This document shows positions 27,583 to 36,277 of a stretch of 64,000 nt of DNA, piece after piece. The notes below the pieces were generated by a model. The model was not told where the DNA came from and made no database searches. It saw only the letters and a program-made list of their open reading frames with translations. The DNA is from Fimenecus sp052169395. Its GTDB lineage: Bacteria; Bacillota; Clostridia; Oscillospirales; Acutalibacteraceae. Each line of letters starts with the position of its first letter. Within the stretch, counting starts at the first letter, position 1. A program made the translations under genes and the position numbers. The DNA lies in contig JBQNCN010000001.1 of the NCBI GenBank assembly GCA_052169395.1, positions 602,819-666,818 of the forward strand. The letters are read 5' to 3'.

Positions 27583-29772
27583 CTATCTATCAAATTTTTT
27601 CCTGCCCAAATCTCTTCTTGGCTTTCTTTCAGGAAGTGGCTCTATCTGATCGGGCGTTAAATGATTTATCTCAATAAGCGCCTCTCTCCTTGAAAGGTTA
27701 AGTCTGCCCTGTTCATCAAGCGGAAGTACCTTTACAACCACCTCATCACCCGTGTTTACAACATCTTCAACCTTTTCAACACGTTTTACATCAAGTTGTG
27801 ATATATGAACCATTCCCTCAACTCCGGGAACAATTTCAACAAACGCACCAAAGCTCATAAGTCTTGTAACTACTCCCTTGTAAATAGCGTTTACTTCAGG
27901 ACCGTTGGCTATTGTCTTTACAATTTCAAGAGCTCTCTGTGCTTTATCAATATCAATACCTGCAATAAATACCTGACCCTCTTCAGTAATATCGATTTTA
28001 ACATCGCAATCCTCTTGAATTTTCTGAATAACCTTACCTTGCTTACCGATTACGTCTCCAATTTTATCGGTATCAATAGTTGTAGTAAGCATCTTAGGTG
28101 CCCATTTAGAAAGCTCCGCTCTGCCCTCAGAAATTACAGGATTCATTATATCATCAAGAATATAGTTTCTTGCCTTGTGAGTTTTTTCAATCGCTTCTTT
28201 AATAATTGCAGCAGTAAGTCCGTGAACCTTTAAATCCATCTGAATTGCGGTAATGCCTTTTTTTGTACCTGCAACCTTAAAATCCATATCTCCATAAAAG
28301 TCTTCAAGACCCTGAATATCAACCATTGTCATAAAGTCACCGTAAACGCCATCATCTCCAGTAATAAGTCCACAGGAAATTCCTGCAACGGGAGCTTTAA
28401 GTGGAACGCCAGCTGCCATAAGAGAAAGTGAGGAGGCACATGCGGACGCCTGTGATGTTGAACCGTTTGAAGAGAGAACTTCTGAAACAACACGAATTGC
28501 ATATGGAAATTCCTCAACAGTAGGAAGTACTGGAACAATAGCCTTTTCTGCAAGAGCACCGTGCCCTACTTCTCTTCTTCCGGGACCTCTCTGCGGCTTT
28601 GTTTCACCGACGGTAAACGACGGAAAATTATACTGATGAATATATCTCTTTTCTGTTTCCTCATCAAGTCCGTCAAGCATCTGTGCATCCTTCATTGAAG
28701 CAAGCGTAGTAACCGAAAGTACCTGGGTTTGTCCTCTTGTAAACATTGCGGAACCATGAACTCTATCAAGTAAATCAAGTTCTGCATTAAGAGGTCTTAT
28801 CTCATCAATATTTCTTCCATCAACACGCTTATGTTCATCTTTAAGCCATGCTCTTACAATATGTTTCTGAACCAGATACATTATTTCATCTATCTTTTCA
28901 GGATGATCTGGAAAACGCTCATCAAATTTTTCATGAACATCATTATAAATTGGAAGAAGAGCCTCATCACGAACATTCTTATCATCCGTATCAAGAGCTT
29001 TCTTAACTGCTTCTCTACAATAATCTTCAATTTCATTCATTATCGTTTCATCAGGATCTGAACTTTCATAAGCAAATTTTTCCTTACCTACTTCTGAAAC
29101 AATAGCCTTTATCCATGAAACAATTTTTTTATTTTCCTCATGTCCCGCCATAATTGCGTCAAACATAGTATCGTCATCAATTTCATTTCCACCCGCTTCA
29201 ATCATAGCGACCAAATCCTCGGTTGAAGCAACAGTTAAATCTAAATCACTCTTTTCTCTTTGCTCAAAAGTAGGGTTGATAACGATTTTTCCGTCAACAA
29301 GACCTACCGAAACACTTGAAATCGGTCCGTCCCACGGAACAGAAGAACATGCCACAGCTGCAGAAATTCCTATCATTGAAGTGATGAGCGGACTGCAGTC
29401 AGGATCCACTGACATAATAGTTGCAGTAACCGTAACATCATTTCTTAAATCCTTAGGGAAAAGCGGTCTCAAGGGTCTGTCGATACATCTTGCTGCAAGA
29501 GTTGCTTTATCGGAGGCCTTTCCCTCTCTTCTTGTAAATGAACCAGGTATTCTACCTACAGAATACATTTTTTCAATGTAGTCTACCGAAAGCGGAAAGA
29601 AATCCTGACCCTCTCTCGGTTTAGCTGAAACCGCAACCGTACAAAGTACATCTGTTTCCCCATATCTTGCCATAAAAGCCGAATCTGCAAGTCCTGCCAT
29701 CTTGCCATGCTCAAGAACAAATTTTCTGCCGGCAATTTCCGTTTCCCAAGTTTTAAAATCTTTAAAAAACAT
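27583..29772 (-). CDS. pnp: Polyribonucleotide nucleotidyltransferase (PNPase)
   Basis: 729 residues with the full domain order: first RNase PH domain, helical linker, second RNase PH domain carrying the catalytic region (SQASACASSLSLMAAGVP and DFKVAGTKKGITAIQMDLK), a KH domain (IGDVIGKQGKVI) and an S1 domain near the end (VTRLMSFGAFVEIVPGVEGMVHISQL). It degrades RNA 3' to 5' with phosphate and works in the RNA degradosome. The start follows AAAGGAGTATCCG. It lies behind rpsO, a conserved order, with a terminator between them that may allow some read-through. Confidence 0.97.
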   Translation of the reverse strand: MFFKDFKTWETEIAGRKFVLEHGKMAGLADSAFMARYGETDVLCTVAVSAKPREGQDFFPLSVDYIEKMYSVGRIPGSFTRREGKASDKATLAARCIDRPLRPLFPKDLRNDVTVTATIMSVDPDCSPLITSMIGISAAVACSSVPWDGPISSVSVGLVDGKIVINPTFEQREKSDLDLTVASTEDLVAMIEAGGNEIDDDTMFDAIMAGHEENKKIVSWIKAIVSEVGKEKFAYESSDPDETIMNEIEDYCREAVKKALDTDDKNVRDEALLPIYNDVHEKFDERFPDHPEKIDEIMYLVQKHIVRAWLKDEHKRVDGRNIDEIRPLNAELDLLDRVHGSAMFTRGQTQVLSVTTLASMKDAQMLDGLDEETEKRYIHQYNFPSFTVGETKPQRGPGRREVGHGALAEKAIVPVLPTVEEFPYAIRVVSEVLSSNGSTSQASACASSLSLMAAGVPLKAPVAGISCGLITGDDGVYGDFMTMVDIQGLEDFYGDMDFKVAGTKKGITAIQMDLKVHGLTAAIIKEAIEKTHKARNYILDDIMNPVISEGRAELSKWAPKMLTTTIDTDKIGDVIGKQGKVIQKIQEDCDVKIDITEEGQVFIAGIDIDKAQRALEIVKTIANGPEVNAIYKGVVTRLMSFGAFVEIVPGVEGMVHISQLDVKRVEKVEDVVNTGDEVVVKVLPLDEQGRLNLSRREALIEINHLTPDQIEPLPERKPRRDLGRKKFDR

Positions 29773-29892
29773 CGGATACTCCTTTTAATAATATTTTTCC
29801 GCCGACCTTGTTATAGCATCATCGCAACCTTTGATATGTTGTCAAAAGCTCCGACCGTGCTAAAACCAGGAATGACGGTTATAAACTAACAA

Positions 29893-29919
29893 AGAGCAGA
29901 CGCTAAAAGCGTCTGCTCT
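29893..29919 (-). terminator. Terminator between rpsO and pnp
   Basis: Stem AGAGCAGACGCT / AGCGTCTGCTCT with a 3-base loop, followed in minus sense by TTTGTTAG, 8 bases after the rpsO stop. In many bacteria the rpsO-pnp space holds a terminator plus RNase sites that control pnp. The latter are not visible here. Confidence 0.8.
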
Positions 29920-29926
29920 AAAGACT

Positions 29927-30190
29927 TTACTTTCTAAGCCCTAATTTGCGGACGATTTCACGATAACGCTCAATGTCCTTTTTTTGAAGATAGCCAAGCA
30001 TATTTCTTCTTTGACCAACCATTTTAAGAAGTCCTCTTCTTGAATGGTGGTCATTCTTATTAGCTTTAAGATGCTCTGTAAGATTGTTGATTCTTTCAGT
30101 TAAAAGAGCAACCTGAACTTCCGGAGAACCTGTATCTCCTTCACTTCTACCATAAGTCTTAATAAGCTCAGCCTTTCTCTCTGCTGTCAT
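29927..30190 (-). CDS. rpsO: 30S ribosomal protein S15
   Basis: 87 residues, the normal size, starting MTAERKAELI at the ATG after AAGAAGGTG. An in-frame extension to 30262 has no ribosome site and is unlike S15. The family segments SEGDTGSPEVQVALLTERI and HSRRGLLKMVGQRRNMLGYL are complete. It binds 16S rRNA early in small-subunit assembly. About 100 bases of leader lie between the promoter and the start, enough for the autoregulatory structure known from other S15 mRNAs, though I could not model it. Confidence 0.97.
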   Translation of the reverse strand: MTAERKAELIKTYGRSEGDTGSPEVQVALLTERINNLTEHLKANKNDHHSRRGLLKMVGQRRNMLGYLQKKDIERYREIVRKLGLRK

Positions 30191-30288
30191 TTTTACACCT
30201 TCTTTTAAAATATGCGTCTTACAAAGTTTCAGGTAAAAGGTCTCCGTAAATACGGCATACACCCGACACCTTGATAAGCGTATTTTGT

Positions 30289-30317
30289 ATTATAAATCAA
30301 TAATTATAATATGTCAA
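30289..30317 (-). promoter_or_regulatory. Consensus sigma-A promoter of rpsO
   Basis: On the minus strand, TTGACA (30312-30317), a 17-base spacer and TATAAT (30289-30294): a perfect consensus promoter ~100 bases upstream of the rpsO start. Confidence 0.9.
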
Positions 30318-30325
30318 TGTAGGCA

Positions 30326-30733
30326 TTAATCTTCTTTATCATCAGATCTTTCCGATGCTTCTTCGTAAAGAGCCATAAGATCAGTTTCTTTTTCACACTT
30401 CGGACAAATTGCAAAACCGTTATCAAGATCTTCGCCATCTATGATAAAATTCTCGCCACAATTTTTACATGTGAGTTCATATAGATCCTCGTCATCACCG
30501 TCACAGTCATCATCGCAGCAACAATCGCAATCTTCTTCATAAAAAAGTTCTTCAACATCAGCCAAATCAGTATCTACCTCATCAAGCTGAAGCTGCATTT
30601 CGTTCACCTGCTCGGCAAGCTCTTCAAGAAGATCAAGCATTGCATCAAAAATTTTCTTTTTTTCCTCAGACAAATCAATTTTTGCAATTTCAGCCATTCC
30701 CTTAAGATATGCAGCTTTTTTAATTAAATCCAT
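30326..30733 (-). CDS. CD1247-type zinc-ribbon protein
   Basis: 135 residues. A helical N-terminal part (LKGMAEIAKIDLSEEKKKIFDAMLDLLEEL) resembles the CD1247 N-terminal domain of Clostridia. Then comes a very acidic Cys/Asp stretch (EEDCDCCCDDDCDGDDEDL), and the C-terminal zinc ribbon has CKNCGENF and CPKCEKE. The function is unknown; conserved position next to efp suggests a link to translation. It overlaps the efp stop by one base (TAATG), so translation is coupled. The central CDCCCDDDC cluster could bind additional metal. Confidence 0.85.
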   Translation of the reverse strand: MDLIKKAAYLKGMAEIAKIDLSEEKKKIFDAMLDLLEELAEQVNEMQLQLDEVDTDLADVEELFYEEDCDCCCDDDCDGDDEDLYELTCKNCGENFIIDGEDLDNGFAICPKCEKETDLMALYEEASERSDDKED

Positions 30734-31296
30734 TATGCATTTCCTCTGGACATATATTCGCCTGTTCTTGTATCTATATTTATGAGTTCACCTTCATCGA
30801 TAAAAAGCGGTACCTTTATTTCGGCACCTGTTTCAAGAGTAGCCGGTTTTGTTGCATTCGTTGCCGTATTTCCCGCAAAACCCGGATCGGTTTTAGTTAC
30901 CTGAAGTGTTACAAAAGTTGGCGGCTCAACACCAAAAACATTTCCCTTATATGACAAAATTTTGCAAACCATATTTTCTTTTACAAATTTAAAATTGTCT
31001 GGAAGAGCATTCTTGCCTATCGGGATAAGTTCATAGCTTTCAGGATCCATAAAATAATGAAGCTCACCATCGGCATAGCTATATTCCATATCTTTTCTCT
31101 CAATAAAAGCTGTCGGGAATTTTTCAGTAGGGTTAAAAGTTTTTTCAACAACTGAACCGTTTATGACATCCCTGATTTTAGTTCTTACAAACGCCGCGCC
31201 CTTTCCCGGTTTTACATGTTGAAATTCTATAATCTGATAAACATTACCATCCATTTCAAAAGTAACGCCGTTTCTAAAATCTCCTGCTGAAACCAT
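30733..31296 (-). CDS. efp: Translation elongation factor P
   Basis: 187 residues in three OB-like domains. The N-terminal domain has the modified-tip loop HVKPGKGAAFVRTKIRD, with Lys in the position that is modified in some bacteria. The C-terminal domain carries the signature for family members near ETGAEIKVPLFIDEGELINIDTRTGEYMSR (read here in parts). It relieves ribosomes stalled at proline runs. The gene follows a GGAGGAACC site and overlaps the next gene by one base. It diverges from hisS. Confidence 0.96.
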   Translation of the reverse strand: MVSAGDFRNGVTFEMDGNVYQIIEFQHVKPGKGAAFVRTKIRDVINGSVVEKTFNPTEKFPTAFIERKDMEYSYADGELHYFMDPESYELIPIGKNALPDNFKFVKENMVCKILSYKGNVFGVEPPTFVTLQVTKTDPGFAGNTATNATKPATLETGAEIKVPLFIDEGELINIDTRTGEYMSRGNA

Positions 31297-31446
31297 TGGT
31301 TCCTCCGTAAAAACATAATTTTATACATTTTAATATATTATTCTCACGTTTGCAAGTATTCCAACAAATTTAAGCGTTTGTATTGAGCTTTATTTTATGG
31401 TATATTATTAAAATAATACCCTTATAAAAAGGTGATTGATAATTAT

Positions 31447-32793
31447 ATGAATTTATTAACAAAAGTGCCGAAAGGCACACAAGATTTTCTTCCTGAAGAT
31501 ACAGAAAAGCTACGATTTTTAGAAAATACAATACATGAAATTGCACAGACTTACGGTTATGGTGAACTGCGCACTCCTGTTTTTGAACATACGGAACTTT
31601 TTGAAAGAGGAGTGGGTAATACTACCGATGTAGTAGAAAAAGAAATGTACACATTCTTTGACAAAGGAAACCGTTCAATTACTCTTCGACCGGAAGGCAC
31701 GGCAGGAGCAGTACGTGCTTATATTGAAAACGGTCTTTTTAATAATCCTGCACCAACAAAGCTTTACTATTTCACATCATGTTATAGATATGAACGCCCT
31801 CAAGCAGGCAGAATGCGTGAATTCCATCAATTCGGAGTGGAATGTTTTGGCGCTTCCGATGCTTCAGCAGATGCAGAAACAATAGCTCTTGCCTGTAATA
31901 TTTTTGACTTTTTCGGAGTAAAAAACATTACACTCAACATAAATTCCATAGGCTGCCCGACCTGCCGAAAGGCATACAGAGAAGCCTTAAAGGAATATTT
32001 CATACCCTATCTCGATTCTCTTTGCGGCGACTGCCGTGAAAGAATTGACAAAAACCCCATGCGCATAATAGACTGCAAGGCGGATGCAGGCAAGGATTTC
32101 ATTAAAAACGCTCCATCCATTCTTGACTATCTCTGCGTAGATTGCAGGGAGCATTTTGAAAAATTGAAAAATTATCTTGATGAAATGGAAATAGACTATA
32201 TCGTTAATCCCAGAATTGTTCGTGGACTTGATTATTACACAAGAACAGTTTTTGAATTTGTCTCAATGGATATAGGTTCTCAGGGCACCGTGCTCGGAGG
32301 AGGAAGATATGACAGACTTGTGGAGGAGCTTGGCGGAAAGCCCACATCGGCTCTGGGGTTCGGTATGGGAATGGAACGACTTAAGCTAGTTCTTGAAAAT
32401 CAAGGCTTTGAATTCCCTAAAACTGACGGACTTGATCTTTACTTAATTTCAATAGGCGAAAAAGCAAAGCTTAAAACGGTAGCTCTTGCAAGAGACCTTC
32501 GTCTTGACGGCGTACGAACAGGCTATGACCTTATAGGTCGTGCAGTAAAAGCGCAAATGAAATATGCCAATAAAATTTCAGCACTTTACAGCTGCGTTTT
32601 AGGTGATGATGAACTTGAAAAAGGAAAAGCAACCGTAAAAAATATGCACACAGGCAAAACCGCTGAACTGTGTCTTGAAAATTTTTCAGAAGAATTTGAC
32701 AACCTTTTGATTTCAGAAACACTTGATGATATCGCCGGAACAAAACTTGATACAAATATGCTTTCTAAATTTTTATCGGGAGACAAACACTGA
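31447..32793 (+). CDS. hisS: Histidyl-tRNA synthetase
   Basis: 448 residues of a class II synthetase. Motif 2 is seen in the YRYERPQAGRMREFHQFGVE stretch. The histidine-binding motifs RGLDYYTRTVFEF and the motif 3 region ALGFGMGMERL are intact, and the C-terminal anticodon domain is complete. It also has four Cys in a zinc-like arrangement (CPTCRKAY, CGDC, CVDCREHF), as in many Gram-positive enzymes. The ATG at 31447 is preceded by AAAGGTGAT; a GTG 15 bases earlier has no ribosome site. It overlaps aspS by one base (TGATG). Confidence 0.96.
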   Translation: MNLLTKVPKGTQDFLPEDTEKLRFLENTIHEIAQTYGYGELRTPVFEHTELFERGVGNTTDVVEKEMYTFFDKGNRSITLRPEGTAGAVRAYIENGLFNNPAPTKLYYFTSCYRYERPQAGRMREFHQFGVECFGASDASADAETIALACNIFDFFGVKNITLNINSIGCPTCRKAYREALKEYFIPYLDSLCGDCRERIDKNPMRIIDCKADAGKDFIKNAPSILDYLCVDCREHFEKLKNYLDEMEIDYIVNPRIVRGLDYYTRTVFEFVSMDIGSQGTVLGGGRYDRLVEELGGKPTSALGFGMGMERLKLVLENQGFEFPKTDGLDLYLISIGEKAKLKTVALARDLRLDGVRTGYDLIGRAVKAQMKYANKISALYSCVLGDDELEKGKATVKNMHTGKTAELCLENFSEEFDNLLISETLDDIAGTKLDTNMLSKFLSGDKH

Positions 32794-34565
32794 TGGACAA
32801 TATTAACGGACTTAAAAGAACAGGATACTGCTCAACTTTTAATATTTCAGATTTAAACAAAACCGTTACGGTATTTGGCTGGGCAAGCAAGACAAGAGAC
32901 CTCGGTTCACTTATTTTTATTGATTTAAGAGACAGATCCGGACTTGTTCAGCTTGCCTTTGATGATGACACCGACAGAGAAATTTTCGGAAAGGCAAAGA
33001 CCGTAAGAAACGAATTCGTTTTAGCAGCAACAGGTACAATAAGAGAGCGTGCCTCAAAGAACATGGATATCCCAACAGGAGAAATTGAAATTGCAGTAAA
33101 TAAGCTTCATATTTTAGGTAAATCGGAAACTCCACCTTTTGAAATTAAAGACGGTATAGACACGGGTGAAACACTTCGCCTCAAATATCGTTATCTTGAT
33201 TTAAGGCGTCCGGAGCTTCAAAATAATATTATTTTAAGGCATAAAATAACAAAGCTTACAAGAGATTTCTTTGATGAAAACGGCTTTTTGGAAATAGAAA
33301 CTCCTATGCTTATTAAATCCACTCCTGAAGGCGCAAGAGATTATCTTGTTCCGTCAAGAATTCACAACGGTTCCTTCTATGCATTACCACAAAGTCCACA
33401 GCTTTACAAACAGCTTTCAATGGTAGCAGGATTTGACCGCTATATGCAGATTGCAAGATGTTTCAGAGATGAAGATTTAAGAGCGGACAGGCAGCCTGAA
33501 TTCACCCAAATAGACCTTGAAATGAGCTTTGTTCAAGCGGAAGACATAATTAAAATTAGTGAAAACTATATGAGCCGTCTTTTCAAAGAAATTTTAGGTG
33601 TTGAAATTAAAACCCCGTTAAAAAGGCTTACATTTGATAATGCTATGAATCGTTTCGGTTCCGACAAACCCGATCTTCGCTACGGAATGGAACTTATTGA
33701 TTTAACGGAAGCTTCTAAAAACTGTGGTTTCGGTGTTTTTGAAAACGCTGTAAATGGAGGTGGCACAGTACGTGCAATCAATGCAAAAAATGCCTATTCT
33801 GTTCTTACAAGAAAAGAAATAGACAAACTTCAAGAACTTGCAAAAGGCAGTGGTGCTAAAGGACTTGCATTTATAAGAATTGGAAGCGAAGATATTTCCT
33901 GTCCATTCAAAAAGTTCTTGACAGATGAAAAATTTAATAAAATACTTAATCTTTGTGATGCAGAGACAAACGATGTGATTTTAATAATTGCCGATACCGT
34001 AAAAAACAAGGTTCTTTCACAAATGGGACAACTTAGACAGGAAGTTGCAAAAAAGCTCGACATTATTCCAAAAGATAAATTTGAACTTTTGTGGATAACG
34101 GAATTTCCATTCTTTGAATTTGATGAGGAAACAACCAACTTTGTTGCAATGCATCATCCATTTACAAAGCCGCTTGACGAATGTCTTGACTTTTTAGAAA
34201 CTGACAAGGCAAAAGTTCGTGCTGACTGCTATGACCTTGTTTTAAACGGAGTGGAGCTTGCCTCAGGCTCTGTGCGTATCACCGACCCGTCGCTTCAAAG
34301 CAGAATTTTTAATCTGCTTGGGCTTTCAAAAGAAGAATCACAGGAAAAATTCGGATATCTTTTGGAAGCATTTAGATATGGCGCTCCCCCACATGCGGGA
34401 ATGGGCATCGGACTTGACAGGCTTTGTATGCAGCTTATGGGGCTTTCATCACTTCGTGATGTTATAGCATATCCAAAACTTCAAAATGCAACGGAACCTA
34501 TGACAGAAGCTCCCGCATCCGTATCCAATATTCAGCTTGAAGAACTTGGAATAAGACTTAAATAA
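32793..34565 (+). CDS. aspS: Aspartyl-tRNA synthetase
   Basis: 590 residues, the bacterial type. N-terminal anticodon-binding OB fold, class II core with the motif 2 stretch RCFRDEDLRADRQPEFTQID, the bacterial GAD insertion (about 290-410), and motif 3 GMGIGLDRL near 530. It charges tRNA-Asp, and may also charge tRNA-Asn if the organism uses the transamidation route, which cannot be decided from the window. It is co-transcribed with hisS, a common order in Bacillota, and ends in a strong terminator. Confidence 0.97.
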   Translation: MDNINGLKRTGYCSTFNISDLNKTVTVFGWASKTRDLGSLIFIDLRDRSGLVQLAFDDDTDREIFGKAKTVRNEFVLAATGTIRERASKNMDIPTGEIEIAVNKLHILGKSETPPFEIKDGIDTGETLRLKYRYLDLRRPELQNNIILRHKITKLTRDFFDENGFLEIETPMLIKSTPEGARDYLVPSRIHNGSFYALPQSPQLYKQLSMVAGFDRYMQIARCFRDEDLRADRQPEFTQIDLEMSFVQAEDIIKISENYMSRLFKEILGVEIKTPLKRLTFDNAMNRFGSDKPDLRYGMELIDLTEASKNCGFGVFENAVNGGGTVRAINAKNAYSVLTRKEIDKLQELAKGSGAKGLAFIRIGSEDISCPFKKFLTDEKFNKILNLCDAETNDVILIIADTVKNKVLSQMGQLRQEVAKKLDIIPKDKFELLWITEFPFFEFDEETTNFVAMHHPFTKPLDECLDFLETDKAKVRADCYDLVLNGVELASGSVRITDPSLQSRIFNLLGLSKEESQEKFGYLLEAFRYGAPPHAGMGIGLDRLCMQLMGLSSLRDVIAYPKLQNATEPMTEAPASVSNIQLEELGIRLK

Positions 34566-34572
34566 TTTAAAT

Positions 34573-34607
34573 AAAAATATCGTTGGAATTTCTCCAACGA
34601 TATTTTT
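34573..34607. terminator. Bidirectional terminator (hisS-aspS / thiT)
   Basis: Stem AAAAATATCGTTGGA / TCCAACGATATTTTT with a 5-base loop just behind aspS and just before the end of the convergent thiT-like gene; T-runs are on both sides. Confidence 0.88.
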
Positions 34608-34609
34608 AT

Positions 34610-35308
34610 TTATTTAAAATTTTGTTGATTTTTAAGTTTTTTATTAACTCCGCTTATTATTGGAATACTGCCTAAAATCACGGATACAATAGTTGTTATT
34701 ATAATTTCAGGAACCATGTAAAGCCCGTTATAAATAAGCGAATAGATTGCAGATAAGCTATTACCATTATATTTTGAAAGAATTAACGCTCCCCATGAAT
34801 AAAAATTATCCTGTGTAAAGAACCATTCCGCCCATGAACCGAAAAGTAAATATCCCGATAAAAAATGCATTGCATAGCGGGCAAGAAGTGCAATTATCGA
34901 ACCTAAGGCAAGCTCTATTGCAGGAATCTTCAACTTTCCTTTGAAAACTCCACCAAACCCAAGTACAGTATAAGCCAAAAGGTAATCAAGGAATATTGAT
35001 GCAAGCGCAAACGGCAGTTTCATATGCGAATCTCCCGGCATAAAAAATGCAGCAATAGTCTTTGCTCCTAAGAGCATTTGAATAAGTGAATAAACAAAAG
35101 ATGAGAAAAGTCCCCATTTAACACCGTATCGATAAGCAATTAAAATAACAGGAAACATTGATGCAAGAGTAATTGTTCCTCCAAAAGGAAGTTCAATTCC
35201 AAGAGCCTTTGACACCAGCTCAATAACAACTCCCAATGCAAGTAAAAGAGCTGATACGGTAAGTCTTACTGTTTTTTCACGCTCTATATTTTTTTTCTGT
35301 TCCGACAT
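34610..35308 (-). CDS. thiT: Thiamine ECF transporter S component
   Basis: 232 residues with about six membrane helices. The layout and the segments LPFGGTITLASMFPVILIAYRYGVKWGL and FLDYLLAYTVLGFGGVF match ThiT, which captures thiamine and docks on the shared EcfAAT energy module (not in this window). A TPP riboswitch in its leader makes thiamine (or a precursor) the near-certain substrate. The start follows AGGAGG. The C-terminal ~20 residues are basic and cytoplasmic. Confidence 0.93.
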   Translation of the reverse strand: MSEQKKNIEREKTVRLTVSALLLALGVVIELVSKALGIELPFGGTITLASMFPVILIAYRYGVKWGLFSSFVYSLIQMLLGAKTIAAFFMPGDSHMKLPFALASIFLDYLLAYTVLGFGGVFKGKLKIPAIELALGSIIALLARYAMHFLSGYLLFGSWAEWFFTQDNFYSWGALILSKYNGNSLSAIYSLIYNGLYMVPEIIITTIVSVILGSIPIISGVNKKLKNQQNFK

Positions 35309-35324
35309 TTTTTCCTCCTGAAAA

Positions 35325-35351
35325 TAAAAAACTTTCCTAAAAATAGGAAAG
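35325..35351 (-). terminator. Riboswitch-controlled terminator of thiT
   Basis: Minus-strand stem CTTTCCTA / TAGGAAAG followed by TTTTTT, between the TPP aptamer and the thiT ribosome site. The aptamer's downstream AAATAGG can pair with the CCTATTT of this hairpin, giving an anti-terminator. Thiamine pyrophosphate should therefore end transcription early. Confidence 0.8.
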
Positions 35352-35364
35352 CGAAAAAAAGCCT

Positions 35365-35440
35365 ATTTCTCTACGCCGGCATTATCCGGATCAGGTTACG
35401 GGTCGAAGTCTTTCGCTTCCTCTCAGCTTTCGCTCCCCTT
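35365..35440 (-). promoter_or_regulatory. TPP riboswitch (THI element)
   Basis: The minus strand carries the conserved THI-box segments in order: GGGGAGC, GCTGAGAGGA, GACCC, ACCTGATCCGGATAATGCCGGCG (given here as joined parts) and TAGAGAAA at the end. It lies ~60 bases before thiT and feeds into the terminator at 35325-35351. Confidence 0.95.
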
Positions 35441-35490
35441 TTTTTTAAATTATAGCATTTTGAAAAAAAATGTCAAACACCTCCTTACTA

Positions 35491-35547
35491 TTGACAAATA
35501 AAATAATAGGTATATATTTGTTAGTATGAACTATATTATATTAGTTC
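35491..35547 (+). promoter_or_regulatory. Promoter and palindromic operator of the ABC gene pair
   Basis: TTGACA (35491-35496), 16 bases, TATATT (35513-35518). Ten bases further lies an inverted repeat GAACTA...TAGTTC (35528-35547) in the transcribed leader near the expected start point, a usual place for a repressor site. AAGGAG and the ATG at 35572 follow. No regulator gene is beside it. Confidence 0.6.
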
Positions 35548-35571
35548 TATCTATTTTAAGGAGTTTGTTTA

Positions 35572-36276
35572 ATGAAAAATTTTATAGAGGTAAATGCGCT
35601 TGTAAAAACCTTTAAATCCGGAGATACAATTCAAGAAGTTTTGAAAGGTATAAAATTTTCTGTTCCCAGAGGGCAATTCTGCGTAATGCTCGGTCCATCA
35701 GGATCCGGTAAGTCCACCCTTTTAAATATAATGGGAGGAATTGATTTTGCAGACAGCGGATATGTTTCAATAAATGGAGATAAGCTTTCCGGAATGAATG
35801 AAAAACAGCTTACAAAATATCGCCGAACTCATCTTGGCTATGTTTTTCAAAACTATAACCTGATTCCCAATCTCAATGTAAAGGAAAATATAGAAGTTGG
35901 GGCATATCTTTCAAAAAAACCGCTTGATATTGATGAGCTTATTGAGGTTTTAGGCTTAAAAGAGCACATTTATAAAAAACCTAATCAGCTTTCAGGAGGG
36001 CAGCAGCAACGTGTTTCAATAGGCAGAGCCATTATCAAAAATCCGGATGTGCTGCTTTGCGATGAACCAACGGGGTCGCTTGATTTCAAGACCTCAAAAG
36101 AAATATTAAAGCTTATTGAAGAAATCAACCAAAAATATGGTAATACAATAATTATGGTAACACATAACGAAGCTATTAAAAATATTTCAGACAGAGTTTT
36201 AAAACTTCATGACGGAAAAATAAAAACTGATAAATTAAATGTCAAAAAAATAATGGCAGAGGAATTGACCTGGTAA
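35572..36276 (+). CDS. ABC transporter ATPase, MacB/LolD type
   Basis: 234 residues with Walker A GPSGSGKS, Q-loop FQNYNLIPN, signature LSGGQQQR, Walker B LLCDEPTGSLD and H-loop VTHNE. This is the standard size for the ATPase of type VII (MacB-like) systems, which drive permeases with a large outer domain and serve in peptide-antibiotic resistance or lipoprotein handling. It lies one base upstream of its permease gene and has its own promoter with a palindrome, suggesting inducible expression. Confidence 0.93.
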   Translation: MKNFIEVNALVKTFKSGDTIQEVLKGIKFSVPRGQFCVMLGPSGSGKSTLLNIMGGIDFADSGYVSINGDKLSGMNEKQLTKYRRTHLGYVFQNYNLIPNLNVKENIEVGAYLSKKPLDIDELIEVLGLKEHIYKKPNQLSGGQQQRVSIGRAIIKNPDVLLCDEPTGSLDFKTSKEILKLIEEINQKYGNTIIMVTHNEAIKNISDRVLKLHDGKIKTDKLNVKKIMAEELTW

Positions 36277-36277
36277 A

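Noticed and set aside
30191..30262. 24-residue extension of ribosomal protein S15
   Set aside because: S15 starts with MTAERK in the family, and AAGAAGGTG stands before that ATG.
31401..31425. T-box or other riboswitch upstream of hisS
   Set aside because: Only a short AT-rich imperfect dyad is present; no T-box core sequence and the leader is too short.
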